From Colletotrichum lupini (taxonomy: Eukaryota > Ascomycota > Sordariomycetes > Glomerellales > Glomerellaceae), in NCBI RefSeq assembly GCF_023278565.1, contig NC_064673.1:2294001-2358000 (forward strand): a stretch of DNA of 64,000 bases. Direction: 5' to 3'. The position numbers and the translations under genes were made by a program. The notes beneath the pieces are model-generated. The model worked only from the letters and a program-made list of their open reading frames with translations. It had not been told where the DNA came from and made no database searches. Position 1 is the first letter of the stretch, and every line of letters begins with the position of its first letter. Below, one piece after another: positions 10,865-22,144 of the stretch.

Positions 10865-13250
10865 ATGGTGGCTTTGAGAACATCGCTTGCGGCATTGGTC
10901 GGCATCGCGGTCTTATCCTCTGCATCGGCGGTGAAGAGAGATATGACGCCAGTTTTTGAGAAGACAAACGTTCCTGGCGCATTCATCGTTGAGTTCGCCG
11001 ACGATCAAGTCAGTCCACCAGCTTCACCTGCCCCCATTGGCGATGCTCTAACACACTACAGGATGGCTCTGGATTTCTCAGTCAGCTCAAGACAGAAACC
11101 GGCGTGACCAAGATCTCCCAGCGCCTCAACCTCCAGTCCAAGATCTTCAAGGGCGTTTCCATTCACGTCGAGGGCTCCAACAACGAGACAGCTTCGAAGA
11201 TCGCCGGCCTCCCGCAGGTCAAGAAACTCTGGCCCGTCCCCCTGATCAGCGTCCCAAAGCTCGACATCACCTGGACCGGCAAAGACAAGACTCCATCCAA
11301 GTACAAACGCCAAATAAACTCCACAGATACTTGGCCACCCCACGTCATGACGCAAGTCGACAAGCTCCGTGCAAACGGCTTCATCGGAACAGGTCTCAAG
11401 ATCGGCATCGTGGACACAGGCATCGACTACACCCACTCCGCCCTAGGCGGCTGCTTTGGTCCAGGATGTCTCGTCGAGTTCGGATCCGATATCGTGGGTG
11501 ACGCTTATGACGGCACGAACGCGCCCGTCCCCGATGCGGATCCCTTCGAGAACTGTCTCGGCCACGGCACCCACGTCGCAGGTATCATTGCTGCGATGGA
11601 GAACCCCATGGGCTTCACCGGTGCGGCGCCTGGGGTGAAGCTGGGCATGTACCGGACCTTTGCGTGTAACGGCCAGACGACTGGCGATGTTCTGCTTGCA
11701 GGCGTTATCAAGGCCTTCGAGGATGGCAGCGATATCATCACTGGATCCATCGGAGGTCCTAATGGTTGGGCTGGAGAGGCGTTTGCCGTGACTGTCTCGA
11801 GGATCGTGGATGCCGGCGTTCCTTGCACTTTCGCCGCTGGCAACGAGGTTGGCGGTACAGAAGGCCTGTTCGGAATCAGCACGCCGAGCACTGGCGACGG
11901 GGTGATGTCCATATCATCCTACCAGAGTCAAGGAGCGGATAGTGAGGGAAAGGTGTCAGCTTTTACGAGCTGGGGTCCGACCTTCGAGCTCAAGCTTGCG
12001 CCGAGTTTTGGGGCTCCCGGTGCCGGTATCTTGAGCACCTGGCCTATTGCTCTTGGTGATTATGCTGAGGCATCTGGTACTTCCATGGCAACTCCTCTAG
12101 TTGCCAGTATCGTAGCTCTTGTATCTCAGGTAGGTTCTTGCGGCGGGAGCGACGTCTTCATAGCCAGACTAATCAGACTGACATCGAATAGGCACGGGGA
12201 ACTAGGGATCCTGACTTGATCAAGAGGCTGCTTGCCTCAACCGCAAAGCCAAACCTCTCACAGAATTACGGAGTCGACAACATCGAAGCCGGCCTCGGCC
12301 CTGTGCCACAACAAGGAGCCGGCATGGTACAGGCCTACGACGCAGCCTACACGACATCAGTTCTCAGCGTAGCCAGTCTCTCGTTCAATGACACCGACAA
12401 CTTCATCTCCGACACCACGTTCACTATAAGCAACGTCGGAGACACAGCGGCAACGTACAACGTATCCCACATTCCTGCCTTAACCGCCACCACTCTCACG
12501 GACATTTATCGTCAGAGCTCTCCCGAGCTCTTCACGACGTACGCGACTCTGACCTTTGAGCCATCCAGCTTTAGCTTGGAACCCAACGCTACCGGTGAAG
12601 TTCGCATCAGCGTGGTTCCTCCCAAGGGTTTGGACGCCGCGACCCTCCCACTGTACTCTGGATGGGTCGCTCTCAACGGGACCAACGGTGACGGCGAGAT
12701 CGCGCTATCGGTCCCCTACATCGGCGCAGCTACATCTATGAAGAACATCACAGTCTTGGCTGCAAATCGCCTCATTTTCAGTCGCAGCGACGACCCAAGG
12801 AGCCCAGATGTACCCGCAAACACCACATTCCAGCTTCCCGCTCCGGCTGCGCATCCCGACTGGGCCTTACCCTTGGCAAACACTTCGGACCTTATTCTCC
12901 CCCTTGGAGCGTTCCCTAACCAGTTCTTGTGGCTGGTCATGGGAAGCTCCGAGGTTCGTCTCGAGGCCGTGCCAGTCGCGTCTCCAGCGTCTGAGACCAG
13001 TTCAGATGCCAGAGATAACGGCCTCGGTGTGGTGACCCTTGGAAACGTAGCTGGATATCCCATGACCTATGTAAGGCCCATTGGTTGGATGAGCCCTTGG
13101 GATGGTAGCTTGGCGGATGGTTCTTGGGCGCCAGCTGGCAGGTATCAGCTCAGCATCTTTGCGCTGAAGATCATGGCGGATAGAAGCTTGCCGGAGAGCT
13201 GGGATCGGTATGATTCCCCAGAGTTCATCATCCGTTACGTAGATGCATGA
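10865..13250 (+). CDS. Secreted subtilisin-like serine protease (S8)
   Basis: Extracellular endoprotease of 756 residues in three exons (introns 11009-11061 and 12130-12191). A signal peptide (MVALRTSLAALVGIAVLSSASA) is followed by KR and an inhibitor-I9-like propeptide beginning around GAFIVEF. The catalytic triad is visible: Asp166 (IVDTGID), His216 (GHGTHVAG) and Ser389 (SGTSMATP). The oxyanion Asn is N309 (AAGN). A long C-terminal extension of about 360 residues with beta-rich sequence resembles the Fn3-like region of the large minor-protease/C5a-peptidase-type subtilases of fungi. Many N-glycosylation sequons are present. It is convergent with the DJ-1-like gene, the two stop codons lying about 100 bp apart. 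Confidence 0.92.
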
Positions 13251-13353
13251 TAGATAGCCTCTCAGTGCCCATGAGCAAGGTAAGTAGAACAGCTCTATGC
13301 GATGGTGAAAATTTGGAGACTATTGTAACTATTCAACCATTTCATTTGATCGC

Positions 13354-14115
13354 TTATGCTGTCGGCCTTGAGGTCTTGTAAAACTGGTTTAGCGCCAACT
13401 CTTCAAATGCAATGGCCTCGAGTGCCATCTTTTGTACAAATCCAGGATCGAAGTTCTTGTTCAAGTATGTGATGATCATCGAAAGGCCTAGAGTCATGTA
13501 ACCATTAACAATGAGCAGGGTGTGAGCGAAACAAGTCTTACCAGCGCCGGCTCCACCTCCAGTCCACAGCTCGCCCTTCTCCTCGCCCTCATACTCCTTC
13601 TCCTCGACGACCCATCTCTGGTCAAGCCACTCAGTCTCAGGGTGGACCTGCCTCACAAACGGCAAGAATTCGCGGTTCGTGGTGCACTTCTTCCCCTTCA
13701 GCACCCCAGCGCTGGCCAACCAAGGGCTACCGATGCACGTTGTCAACCAGACCTTGGTCTTCGGGTAGGCTTCCTTCATGAAGCGGTCGGCAGCGGGAGG
13801 GCGATGGCTGGGGAGTGGGCCACCGATGAGGACGAGATCCAGATCTCGAGGGCAGTCGTCGTAGGTTATGTTCGGGACGAACTTGAGACCGGGTGTCATC
13901 TCGGCGGGCTCTAGCGTGGACGAGATGAAGTAGAACTTGGTATCTACTGGGTGGTCGGCCCATTGTGCGAATTCGGGATCAAAGTCTTTGACTTTGTTGT
14001 AGTATTCACGAGACAGGTTGCCGAAGAGATCGATGCCCATGATGTCGCTCAGCTGCACGGCCTCCAACATTACGCCGATGCGAATTGACTTTTTAGATCC
14101 CAGCGTTGTCGCCAT
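13354..14115 (-). CDS. DJ-1/PfpI-like family protein with in-frame intron
   Basis: Member of the class I glutamine amidotransferase-like DJ-1/PfpI superfamily; fungal members include isonitrile-hydratase-like and glyoxalase III-like proteins, so the precise reaction is open. The candidate nucleophile is Cys127 in TTCIGSPWLAS, at the expected elbow. The frame is open for 253 codons, but 13488-13541 (54 bp, GTAAGA...CTAG) is a likely intron. Removing its 18 codons joins WTGGGAGA to GLSMIITYL, the usual family sequence, and leaves 235 residues. No signal peptide. A TATA box lies upstream at 14248-14254. Confidence 0.85.
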   Translation of the reverse strand: MATTLGSKKSIRIGVMLEAVQLSDIMGIDLFGNLSREYYNKVKDFDPEFAQWADHPVDTKFYFISSTLEPAEMTPGLKFVPNITYDDCPRDLDLVLIGGPLPSHRPPAADRFMKEAYPKTKVWLTTCIGSPWLASAGVLKGKKCTTNREFLPFVRQVHPETEWLDQRWVVEEKEYEGEEKGELWTGGGAGAGKTCFAHTLLIVNGYMTLGLSMIITYLNKNFDPGFVQKMALEAIAFEELALNQFYKTSRPTA

Positions 14116-15324
14116 CTTGCCTGGTTGAAGACTGCGTTCTTGGGACGGAATCGGTGAATCAAGGTAGTGTAAAGTGAGTTAAACCACGATGGGGAGCTAG
14201 AATCAAGATAAACAGAACAGCGATGCATCAGCCGTAAGAGGTAATAGTTTTATACTTTCCCACAAGAAACAGAAACCAGCCGTCTCCGCACTGATGCAGT
14301 GTGCATCCACCTCCCTCCGGCTTTCCCCATCAACGCCTTACTCAGCCGCCCTTGCACATCTTCAAACGTGGTACTCAAATCATTGTAGGGTTACGTTGGT
14401 CTCCATTTCCCCCCCCTTCCGCTAGGCTCCAAGCCCATCTATCTATCGTCCGATCGTTGAACCCAATCCCCGTCCCCCGAGCCGAGTGGCTTCGGGGCAG
14501 TCCTCACCCTAAAGCAAGCACTCAGCTTGCGTGATTATTAGCGGCCGCCCCGTGCGCTAAGAGAGGGATAAACGGGTCCAGTGACCAACTCCGCCGGCCC
14601 CGATCCGTGATTAGCTCCGAAGGGCATCGGAACTTAACAGGCATTCATCCATTCAAGCTGTGGGAGAGGTCGTGTCCCGCAATTCGATGACCAGGCATCG
14701 ATCGGACGCCAAGATGATGGTCTCGCAGGTTGCATCACCGAATGCTGCCGGATTTGGCATGCTCGTACCCAGATCACTTCTTCTGCCTTGAGTTAGGAGT
14801 TAACATCCTTCTTTCGAGGCAGCACGATTGCTAACTTACTGCTATGATCTGAGACTGATCGGACGTGACGTGGCCCCACACCGACCCAGCAATGCAGGCA
14901 TGTCTTCTCTTCCCCCGGATTTTGCCCTGCCTGTTCCGTTGGCTGCCTGACAGGGTACGTATCTCGGAGCTGCCTCTTCGACGGGCAGGCACGGCGGTGG
15001 AAGTGGGGTCTCCGGGAGCCCGGAGGAACGTTGGAACGACACCCGAAGCCCGACTTCCGTCCTGAGGCAGGCGGGACGACAATGAAAGTCCTTCCTTGCG
15101 ACTGATACGTGTGGGATTGGCACAAAGAATATCTCCAAGTCTTTCAGCGAGTATCTTGAGTGTCAAATGACCAAAAGCCCACATCGTCAGGGTAACACCA
15201 CCGATGTAGCGTTGACGCCGGGCTTCATCTGTTTCGTTGATGTTCGCATTTTCTCATCTAGGATCGCTGCCCCGAGAGACCGAGTTGGAACTTCTTGCCA
15301 AAGACACAGACATCATAGTGCAAC
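14116..15324. other. Intergenic
   Basis: About 1.2 kb between divergent genes. Short open frames on both strands overlap each other and show no family motif. I see no repeat or RNA gene apart from the TATA box noted. Confidence 0.5.
14248..14254 (-). promoter_or_regulatory. TATA box of DJ-1-like gene
   Basis: TATAAAA on the minus strand, 133 bp upstream of the ATG at 14115. Assigned by motif and position. Confidence 0.45.
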
Positions 15325-18141
15325 ATGTCCACCGAAGGAGTTGGGCCAGCCGAGTACGCGTTGATACAAGAGTTGTTCATCAATCCCAGGGTCTACATCC
15401 CTTCGCACCCGAAACATATCGCTAAGAGCTTGCAAGAACCAGCATTTGTTGAATGTACGAATTATCTGGAAGACACGCCTGATGTCCAGTCCTTTGCAGT
15501 TCCAGAAACCACCTTCACTCCCGAGATCGATGTGCAAGATGACGGAGCCGACGATATCCTCGCAAAGTCCATCCAAATATTTCCTCCAGGAGACATTCTC
15601 AAGCTTTCCATAGAGGCCACCATACCCCACATACGATTCTCGCACGCAGTCTCGAAGCTGGAGCTGCCGTCCCTAAGAAGTGACCCGAGGCACGACCTCA
15701 AAGCTCTCGGTCGAGCAGTCGGCGATGCCCAGTGTCTGGGCTTCTTCCGCAAGCCTACCCCGTTGCCTCGCGAGCCTGTCGATGATACGAAGGATGAAGG
15801 TCTCGGTCTTCCGCTCTCTGCGGTGCACTTTCACGATCAGCTTGCGAGAGGAGCCGAGCTCGACGAGCTTGACTACACCGAGGAAGACCTAGCATACGTT
15901 GCAGAGTCAACATTCGTTGATTGGTCCAAGAGGGACTTTGACCAATTGATCGATCTTGAGATGGTTCCAGCCATGGTGGGAATATTTGGTTTGGCGTCGT
16001 GTAAAGAATCTCGCTAATAATCCGTCCAGGATAGAGTCGAAACCATGACTCCACCACTGATCACCATGCCCTTCGAAGATGTAGAAGATGCAGAGTTGTT
16101 TATACCGGATGCCGATGTCTGCGAGATACCTCAGTTTTCAGATCCGGAGAGCCTTCTCGAAGAGGATCTCGAGGAATCCCGACACAACCTAGCCGTGGCC
16201 TATGATGATATCAAGTTCCTAGATACCTCAACGTCAGACATTCTTGGCATACCTTCAGACACCCCTAGCTTCGACATCCCCACTCCTCAACGAAAGGGCT
16301 CAGCACCAGCCATGGAGGTCCCTATCCTGCCCATGTCGGACGACTCTACGTCCAGAAGCGAAGAGAAAGACGCCTTTCGGGCAATCTTACGCGATACTGC
16401 TGGATTTAATTCCATTAGCCTTCCAGGACCGTTAAGATCCAGCCCATGCTCGGAGGAAGAGTCAAGATTCAACGAACAATTCAACCTCCTCTTAACAGAG
16501 AAAGCAGACACCCTGGCACGGAAGCTCGAACAAGAGCAGGTCGAGGTAATTGACGCCATTGCCAGAATGCAGCCTCCAGTCCTCGATTTCAGAGCACCTA
16601 CACTAGATTGGGAGGGAGCTACCCGAGGCCCCGAAGAGATGTTTCTTTGGGTCCGCTGCCAGAACTCCGAGCAGTTCGCATCGCCACCGTGGCCACAGAA
16701 TCGGCAAGAACAAAAGGAGCTGCGATGGATCCCTTTCCCATCTTCCCTAGGTCTGGTGGAAGTCGAGGAGTCCGTTGGAGATGACAAAGTGTTGCAAAGC
16801 CTCCTTGAAGGGCGACGATCTACGAGACTACCGACGAGTGACGATCACATACGGCAAATACATACACTCAAGGCGATACTTCCAGACGATGATGACGAGG
16901 AGATCCCGATGCCCGATGACGAGGACCAAGCCCAAAGTAGCTCACCTTCCACAAGAGAAGACCTCATGCAACTTATTCGAAAACGCAAACAGGAACAAGC
17001 TGCCAAAGATGATCACATAGATCAGGTGTCGCCGACTGTGGGCGTTAAGCACCGTCGGACAACTACAACTACACAGTCAAAGTCGACGAGGTCCTTAGGG
17101 CAAAGCTTGCTCCTCGGAGTAGATGAGACCAATGCCGCGGGAAACCTACTCGCCAACTACATGGACCTACGAGGTGCGAAACGAGTCACAAGCACATTCG
17201 AGCCATTATTCCCAATTACGAAGCGCAAGGATGCTCAAGCTCCAGTGTCTGTAGTCGGACAAGTATCATCGAAGCCGAAAGCACAAAAGGCCCCCGTCGA
17301 TGCTCCTGTCCCGTCCATAGAGCACACAAACAGCCCCTCCCGCATCATCATTTCTACCGCCCTCCCGCGAGGGATCATATCGGCCCTCCAAGCTAACCTA
17401 TCGGGCATCGATCTCGTAGACCGCGACTTCTCACGACACAACAAACGCGTCTGGTCCCCCGGAAGCGTAAAGACCGTAGTAAAGCCATCCCCGCTATCCT
17501 ACGAGGCCGACATCATCCCTTCCCCAACAACAGGAATAATCATCACAACTATCCTCAAGGTCCGACAGAAGCCCCTTCCAGGATCCCAAGCACAGCTCTC
17601 TCAACTCCGCGGCCGCGTAGCAAGAGTCGCACCGCTCTACGGACAACTGACTATCCTCGTCTCGGAAGACAACCCCCTCGCAGAACACATCGGACCGCTC
17701 AGCGCAGCCGACGCCGCATCGTACGCCTCCTTCGTCGCTTTCGCATGCTCCCTCAGCAATAGCAGCGTCTGCACCATCGACGTGGTCTACGTGGCCGGCG
17801 GCCAAAAGACACTAGCCCACTGGACGTGCGCCCTCGTCTCGACGCACCTCAAAAAAGCATCCCACGACGTGCAGCAAGTCATCATGTCGGAAGAGACGGA
17901 ATGGGAAGTCTTTCTCCGACGCACCGGCTTCAACATGTACGCGGCCCAGGTCGCTCTCGCAGTCGTCAAGGGGGGTTATCCAGTCGTAAATGTCGACAGC
18001 GACGGCGGCGACGGCAACAATGACCAAGACTGGACGCTCGTGCGGTTCCTGAGAATGAGCCCCTCGGAGAGGGCGAATGTGCTCAAGGGCTTTCTTGGTG
18101 GTGGGAGTCTGGTGGACAGAGTCAGTGCGCGTCTGGGCTGA
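15325..18141 (+). CDS. Large protein with XPF-like C-terminal region (possible Zip2/SHOC1-type)
   Basis: Protein of 920 residues in two exons; the intron is 15976-16029 and joins VPAM to DRVETM in frame. The N-terminal two thirds are acidic and low-complexity (for example DDDDEE near residue 500). The C-terminal 270 residues look folded. One block is centred on EADIIPSPTTGIIITT, followed by LKVRQKPLPG, a beta-strand LTILVSED, a strand VVYVAGG, and a final helix-hairpin-helix-like segment (RMSPSERANVLKGFLGG). That order recalls XPF/ERCC1-type nuclease-fold domains followed by HhH, as in the meiotic ZMM protein Zip2/SHOC1. The ERKxxxD nuclease motif is absent, as expected for a non-catalytic member. 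The assignment is inference from pattern memory; the gene itself is well supported. Confidence 0.8.
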
Positions 18142-18867
18142 AAAGCTGGAAGGGCTGGCTGCGAGTGGAAGGTGTTCGGAAGCTGGCGAACCCATCTGCA
18201 CATAGTTCGGATGGACTTGATGAGTGTTGTGGAATAAGGTATAGGTGTATGCAGGAGGAATCATACGTACCTTGCGTCGAACCCGCGCGTGATGCGTGTT
18301 ATTAAGCTTCGCTGCAGACGAGGATCGGTTGGCTCGGGCGAAGGTTTTGCGCGCGGGTTGGGACCACCAGGCGATCTGAATAGGACAAAAACGTCTCATC
18401 ATCGGTCTGCCGAGACGGCGCTGTCCACTTGCCCAGTGAAAGAACCGTGTCAGGCACACACCTACTATACCTCTTCATTGCAGGCGGCCTTGCAGATTCT
18501 TGTGATGCCGAGGAGACCAAGGGCCAAGACATGTCGTGAGCAACTCTGCTGCAATTCTAGCGCTTTCTATTCAGAGATATGATGAGACAAATTCGAAGAG
18601 AACGTTGATATTATAAGTAAGAATAAAATAGAAAATGCTTCCTGAAGCTCGCCTCCTGTTCCAACAATCTTGGTCCACGCCATGTTGAGGCCAGCTTCGG
18701 CCCATGTAAGTCGTGACTCTTTTTTGGTGGTCTATGCATGTAACACCGAAAACGCCTTGGCCCTATTTTACATGTAATGATATGGTACAAATAGGTGGTA
18801 CAAAGAAAGAAAACGGATGAAGACAGTATGTACGCTGCAAGGAAAAGTCGCACCTATCCCTCGCATT
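18142..18867. other. Intergenic between convergent genes
   Basis: Spacer of 726 bp holding the 3' regions of two convergent transcripts. No gene or repeat recognised; the middle, around 18590-18800, is AT-rich. Confidence 0.5.
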
Positions 18868-20164
18868 CTATATGGCATTGGGAGGAATCTTGTCACCCTT
18901 TTCGAGCGCCTGCTTGATGGCTTCAGAGTTGATGACGCTCCTCATGACCTTTGTCAACAGGTCTTCATCAGGCTGCTGGAAGCCCGGGCGGAAAGGCGGC
19001 AGGGCCTTGGTGCATTCGGTCAAGTCGTTGATGTTATTGACACCAAGCAGAGACATGCGGACGTACTCTGTCGCATAAGCCTAAAGTTTAGGTTGTTAGT
19101 CTCGGGAAGTCTATCCAGATGGGACGAACGTGTGACGCCGTCAGGAAAAGTCTTACCTCGTTCCACATGAACTGACCGCGCGGCCCCGCTGCGAATGCCT
19201 TCCAGACCCCATTGGTGCGCGGGTCCTGGGAAACGTTGATGTCGCTTTGGAACTTGAAGACGGCAGGAGGGGCATTGGGGTTGAGCGTCTGCTGGTAGTA
19301 GGCGATATCCCAAGTTCCGGGTGTACTGTCTTGGGGCGAGTCGGCGCGCGAGGGATCAACGAAGCGTTGCTGGCTGGTGCTGTGCGCGCCCATCAGGGCG
19401 ACGAGGCCCGCTGGAGTGAAGGATTTGTCTGCGAAGAGCTTGAACAGCTTGGCTGAGCTGTCGGATGGATCCGGCAAGAGCTTCTTCACCGCGGGCGTTG
19501 TAGAGTCTTTGCGACCAACAAAGGTGCGGACTCGGGGTCCCAAGGGGCAGGAGACAGTGGCAACGTTGGACGCAGTCTGGATCAAATCGGCCATGGAGAT
19601 CTTGTACCTCTTGTACTTGGCAAACCAGCCCTCCATGATATCACAGATCTCCTCAAGGCCTTTATTGTCGGAACGCGTCTTGCACTCGTTGGCAAGAATG
19701 ATGGAGCCATCGGCGCCAGTGCCGCCGGTAGATTTGGACCAAGACGCCGCGTCATGGAAACCAAGGCGAATAGCACCACGTGCGACATTGTTGCAACGCC
19801 CGGCATTGCCCACCATTTGTGCCGCCATGTCGTCGGCAATGTACTTCCAGATGCAGCATTCGTCTTCTCTGCACTCCGCCGAGTTCTTGGGCGGAAGATC
19901 GGAGTCATCGTAAAAGCTCTTCAGGTCCTGGCCTGGAGCCTCGGCAGTCAAAATGTCCTTGATTGCCTGGCCGGTCGCAGTGAGTTCGCGGCCCCGAAGC
20001 GTGGCAAGATCGCCAATGAGCTCTGTCGAAGGACCGCCACCGTCCGCTTGGCGAGCCTCGAGCTTGGCATCGGCCATCATCTTATTGATGTCCATACCGG
20101 GGCGAGCAATCACAACACCGGCCAGAGCGGCAGTGATGAGAGACGTAGTCTTCATGATTGTCAC
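18868..20164 (-). CDS. Class II (ligninase-type) secreted haem peroxidase
   Basis: Extracellular peroxidase of 406 residues in two exons (intron 19081-19156, phase 0). Signal peptide MKTTSLITAALAGVVIA is followed by a pro-region. Distal Arg133 and His137 (RLGFHDA) and proximal His261 (GAHSTSQQ) are present, as are the family STPGTWD motif and eight or more Cys that match the disulfide-rich fold. The two Glu residues that bind Mn just before the distal helix in manganese peroxidases are not there (the stretch is NNVARGAIRL), so it is more like the generic or lignin-peroxidase-related ascomycete group. The start could be the Met at 20164 or the Met three codons later, which fits the signal peptide better. 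Confidence 0.92.
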
Positions 20165-22144
20165 GGTCCAACACTAGCGACAACAAACGAAGAATAAGCG
20201 ATATAAACGATTGGAACGAATCGAACACCGCCCGAAGGTCAGGATGGCTGCAAGTCGAAGCGAAAGGTGGTAGAGCTGAAAGCGAGAGATGCAGTGCTGG
20301 CTCGAGATACCGTAACGAGAGCGATTGCCATCGTCAATTATATCTTAGTCGGAGTGCGTTACGGAATGTTCTAAAAAGCTTCTTTGACTTCCGGCTCATG
20401 GACAGCCGGCCGCTAGGACAGCGAAATCCCAAGTCTGATTCCTGACATGAGAAGATGCAGATGCAGCAGCTGCACACTTGGTCGTTCAAGTCCGTCCATG
20501 TTACATGTCTCTGAGACAGGCCCCGCGGCAGCGGCGATCCAAGCAATCTTCTCGCTCAACGTTTTGCTTTCGGCCGGTACCGTCGGTCAGCTCTAGGCAT
20601 CAAAGTTGGATGGCGGTTCCGAACAATCGCCCAGAGTATCCCTGTCGATGCCATGAAGAGCATACACGCTTCAGATGCCATCGATGCTGGTTGTGTCCAG
20701 TCAATCAGCGGGGTCGTTTCGCTCAATGCCCTGCCACGAGTAGATAGACCACGACCTTATTTTGTGGGATCTGATGTCGATCGGAATGCGACCGTTGCTT
20801 CTCATTGTGGACAATGTAAGCCAAGGGAGGGACGTCTGCACGGCCACTGATAGGCGGTCGATGCGAAAAGTCAGCGGGGAGCCTCGCGATTCCAACCAAA
20901 GAGGACATGAACAGCGGGAGCCAGTTGCTCGTCTGAAGGTTATGGTCTTTGTCGGGCTAAGGCTGCAACGTGGGGCATGCTAGTCAGAAACGACAGTGTC
21001 TGTCCAGAACGGGGAATAGTCTAATGGCGAGAACGCTTGGTCGTGGCGCCGTTCAGGTCGGACAGAGAAAGTTGTGTTTGAAGGCCTCGCCGGCGGTCCG
21101 TGTGACGGAACCAGCGAGGAACTGACGAGGCTTTCCAATATGGAGAGAATGGCGACATGGTGATGGTGGCTTGCAGAACTCAGCTGAAATGTTGTTTGCA
21201 CAGTCTCCGAATCGGCCGGCCAGGTCGGCGATGACGAAACTGCTGAGTTGAATGCGCTGATATCACCCGTTCGGCCGAAGAGACTTTGCATGGATAAGAA
21301 TACGATGGCATGTGAAGCCTATAGTTCGGTCTCTCCATCCGTATGGTCTTGATATCCGCTGACATGAGCTCGGGTATGCGAGGCACAAGCTGGTCTCTCA
21401 GCCTCTGGAGTCGACATTTCCTTCAAGCACCTGCGGCTGACCTCTTGGTCCCTCCCACAAGACGGCCTGAGCCAGTTTCCACGTCCTCACTCCACTTGTC
21501 GAGTTCCATCTGATTCGCCGGGCAATTCTTGATCCGTGTGGCTGAACAGTCTGGAGGGACAGAATAGCTCGGATGACTCTGGGACTCGACGCTCCTGTTG
21601 ATCGGCGGCGGAACCGAATCTGCACAGAACGACGTGAATATGGATAAGCGATGGGTGTCTTGCTTTCTTTTCAGTAATTTTAGGCCGCATCAACATCTGC
21701 GGCATGCCATGCAAAGGGATGCGTTTTTTGGCTATTCGTAGATCTTGGCTTCAGTCATCCGAAGTCATGTTGTCGTTACGCTTGCATGCTGAGATCTCGG
21801 CCAGATTCAGATACACGCCAGGCCATCGACCTCGCCATTACAACGGAGGAATTAGGGCCGTATCACGGTAGCCGGAGTCGTCGCATGATCGTCACCTCCA
21901 AACTAGTGTTGTCAGACCAGAACCGCCATCATGTTTTCAAGACAGCAAAATCCTTCTGGTGATATGTCTAGGGCGACTGACTTGCATGTATCGTTCCAAA
22001 CCCTGCAGTAGGATGATGCCCTTGGTCTGCGGAGTCATCAGAGGATCTCGGGATTCGAAATGCCGTTAGGGCATCGATGATACCAGGCGTGCCAACGAGG
22101 CGTCTCGCCTGTTACAGACCAAAGAGCATTCGAAATCAGGTTGC
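20165..22144. other. Intergenic, no supported gene
   Basis: Nearly 2 kb between two minus-strand genes. It contains the peroxidase promoter and the 3' end of the WD40 gene. Open frames up to 105 codons occur on both strands, but none shows a motif, signal peptide or clear splice context. Base composition is ordinary and I see no repeats. Confidence 0.5.

Noticed and set aside
11505..11912. 135-codon antisense frame within the subtilase exon
   Set aside because: Shadow of the sense gene's codon bias; no independent motif or promoter.
20165..22144. Possible additional gene in the 2-kb gap
   Set aside because: Several frames of 60-105 codons on both strands, none with domains or plausible introns.
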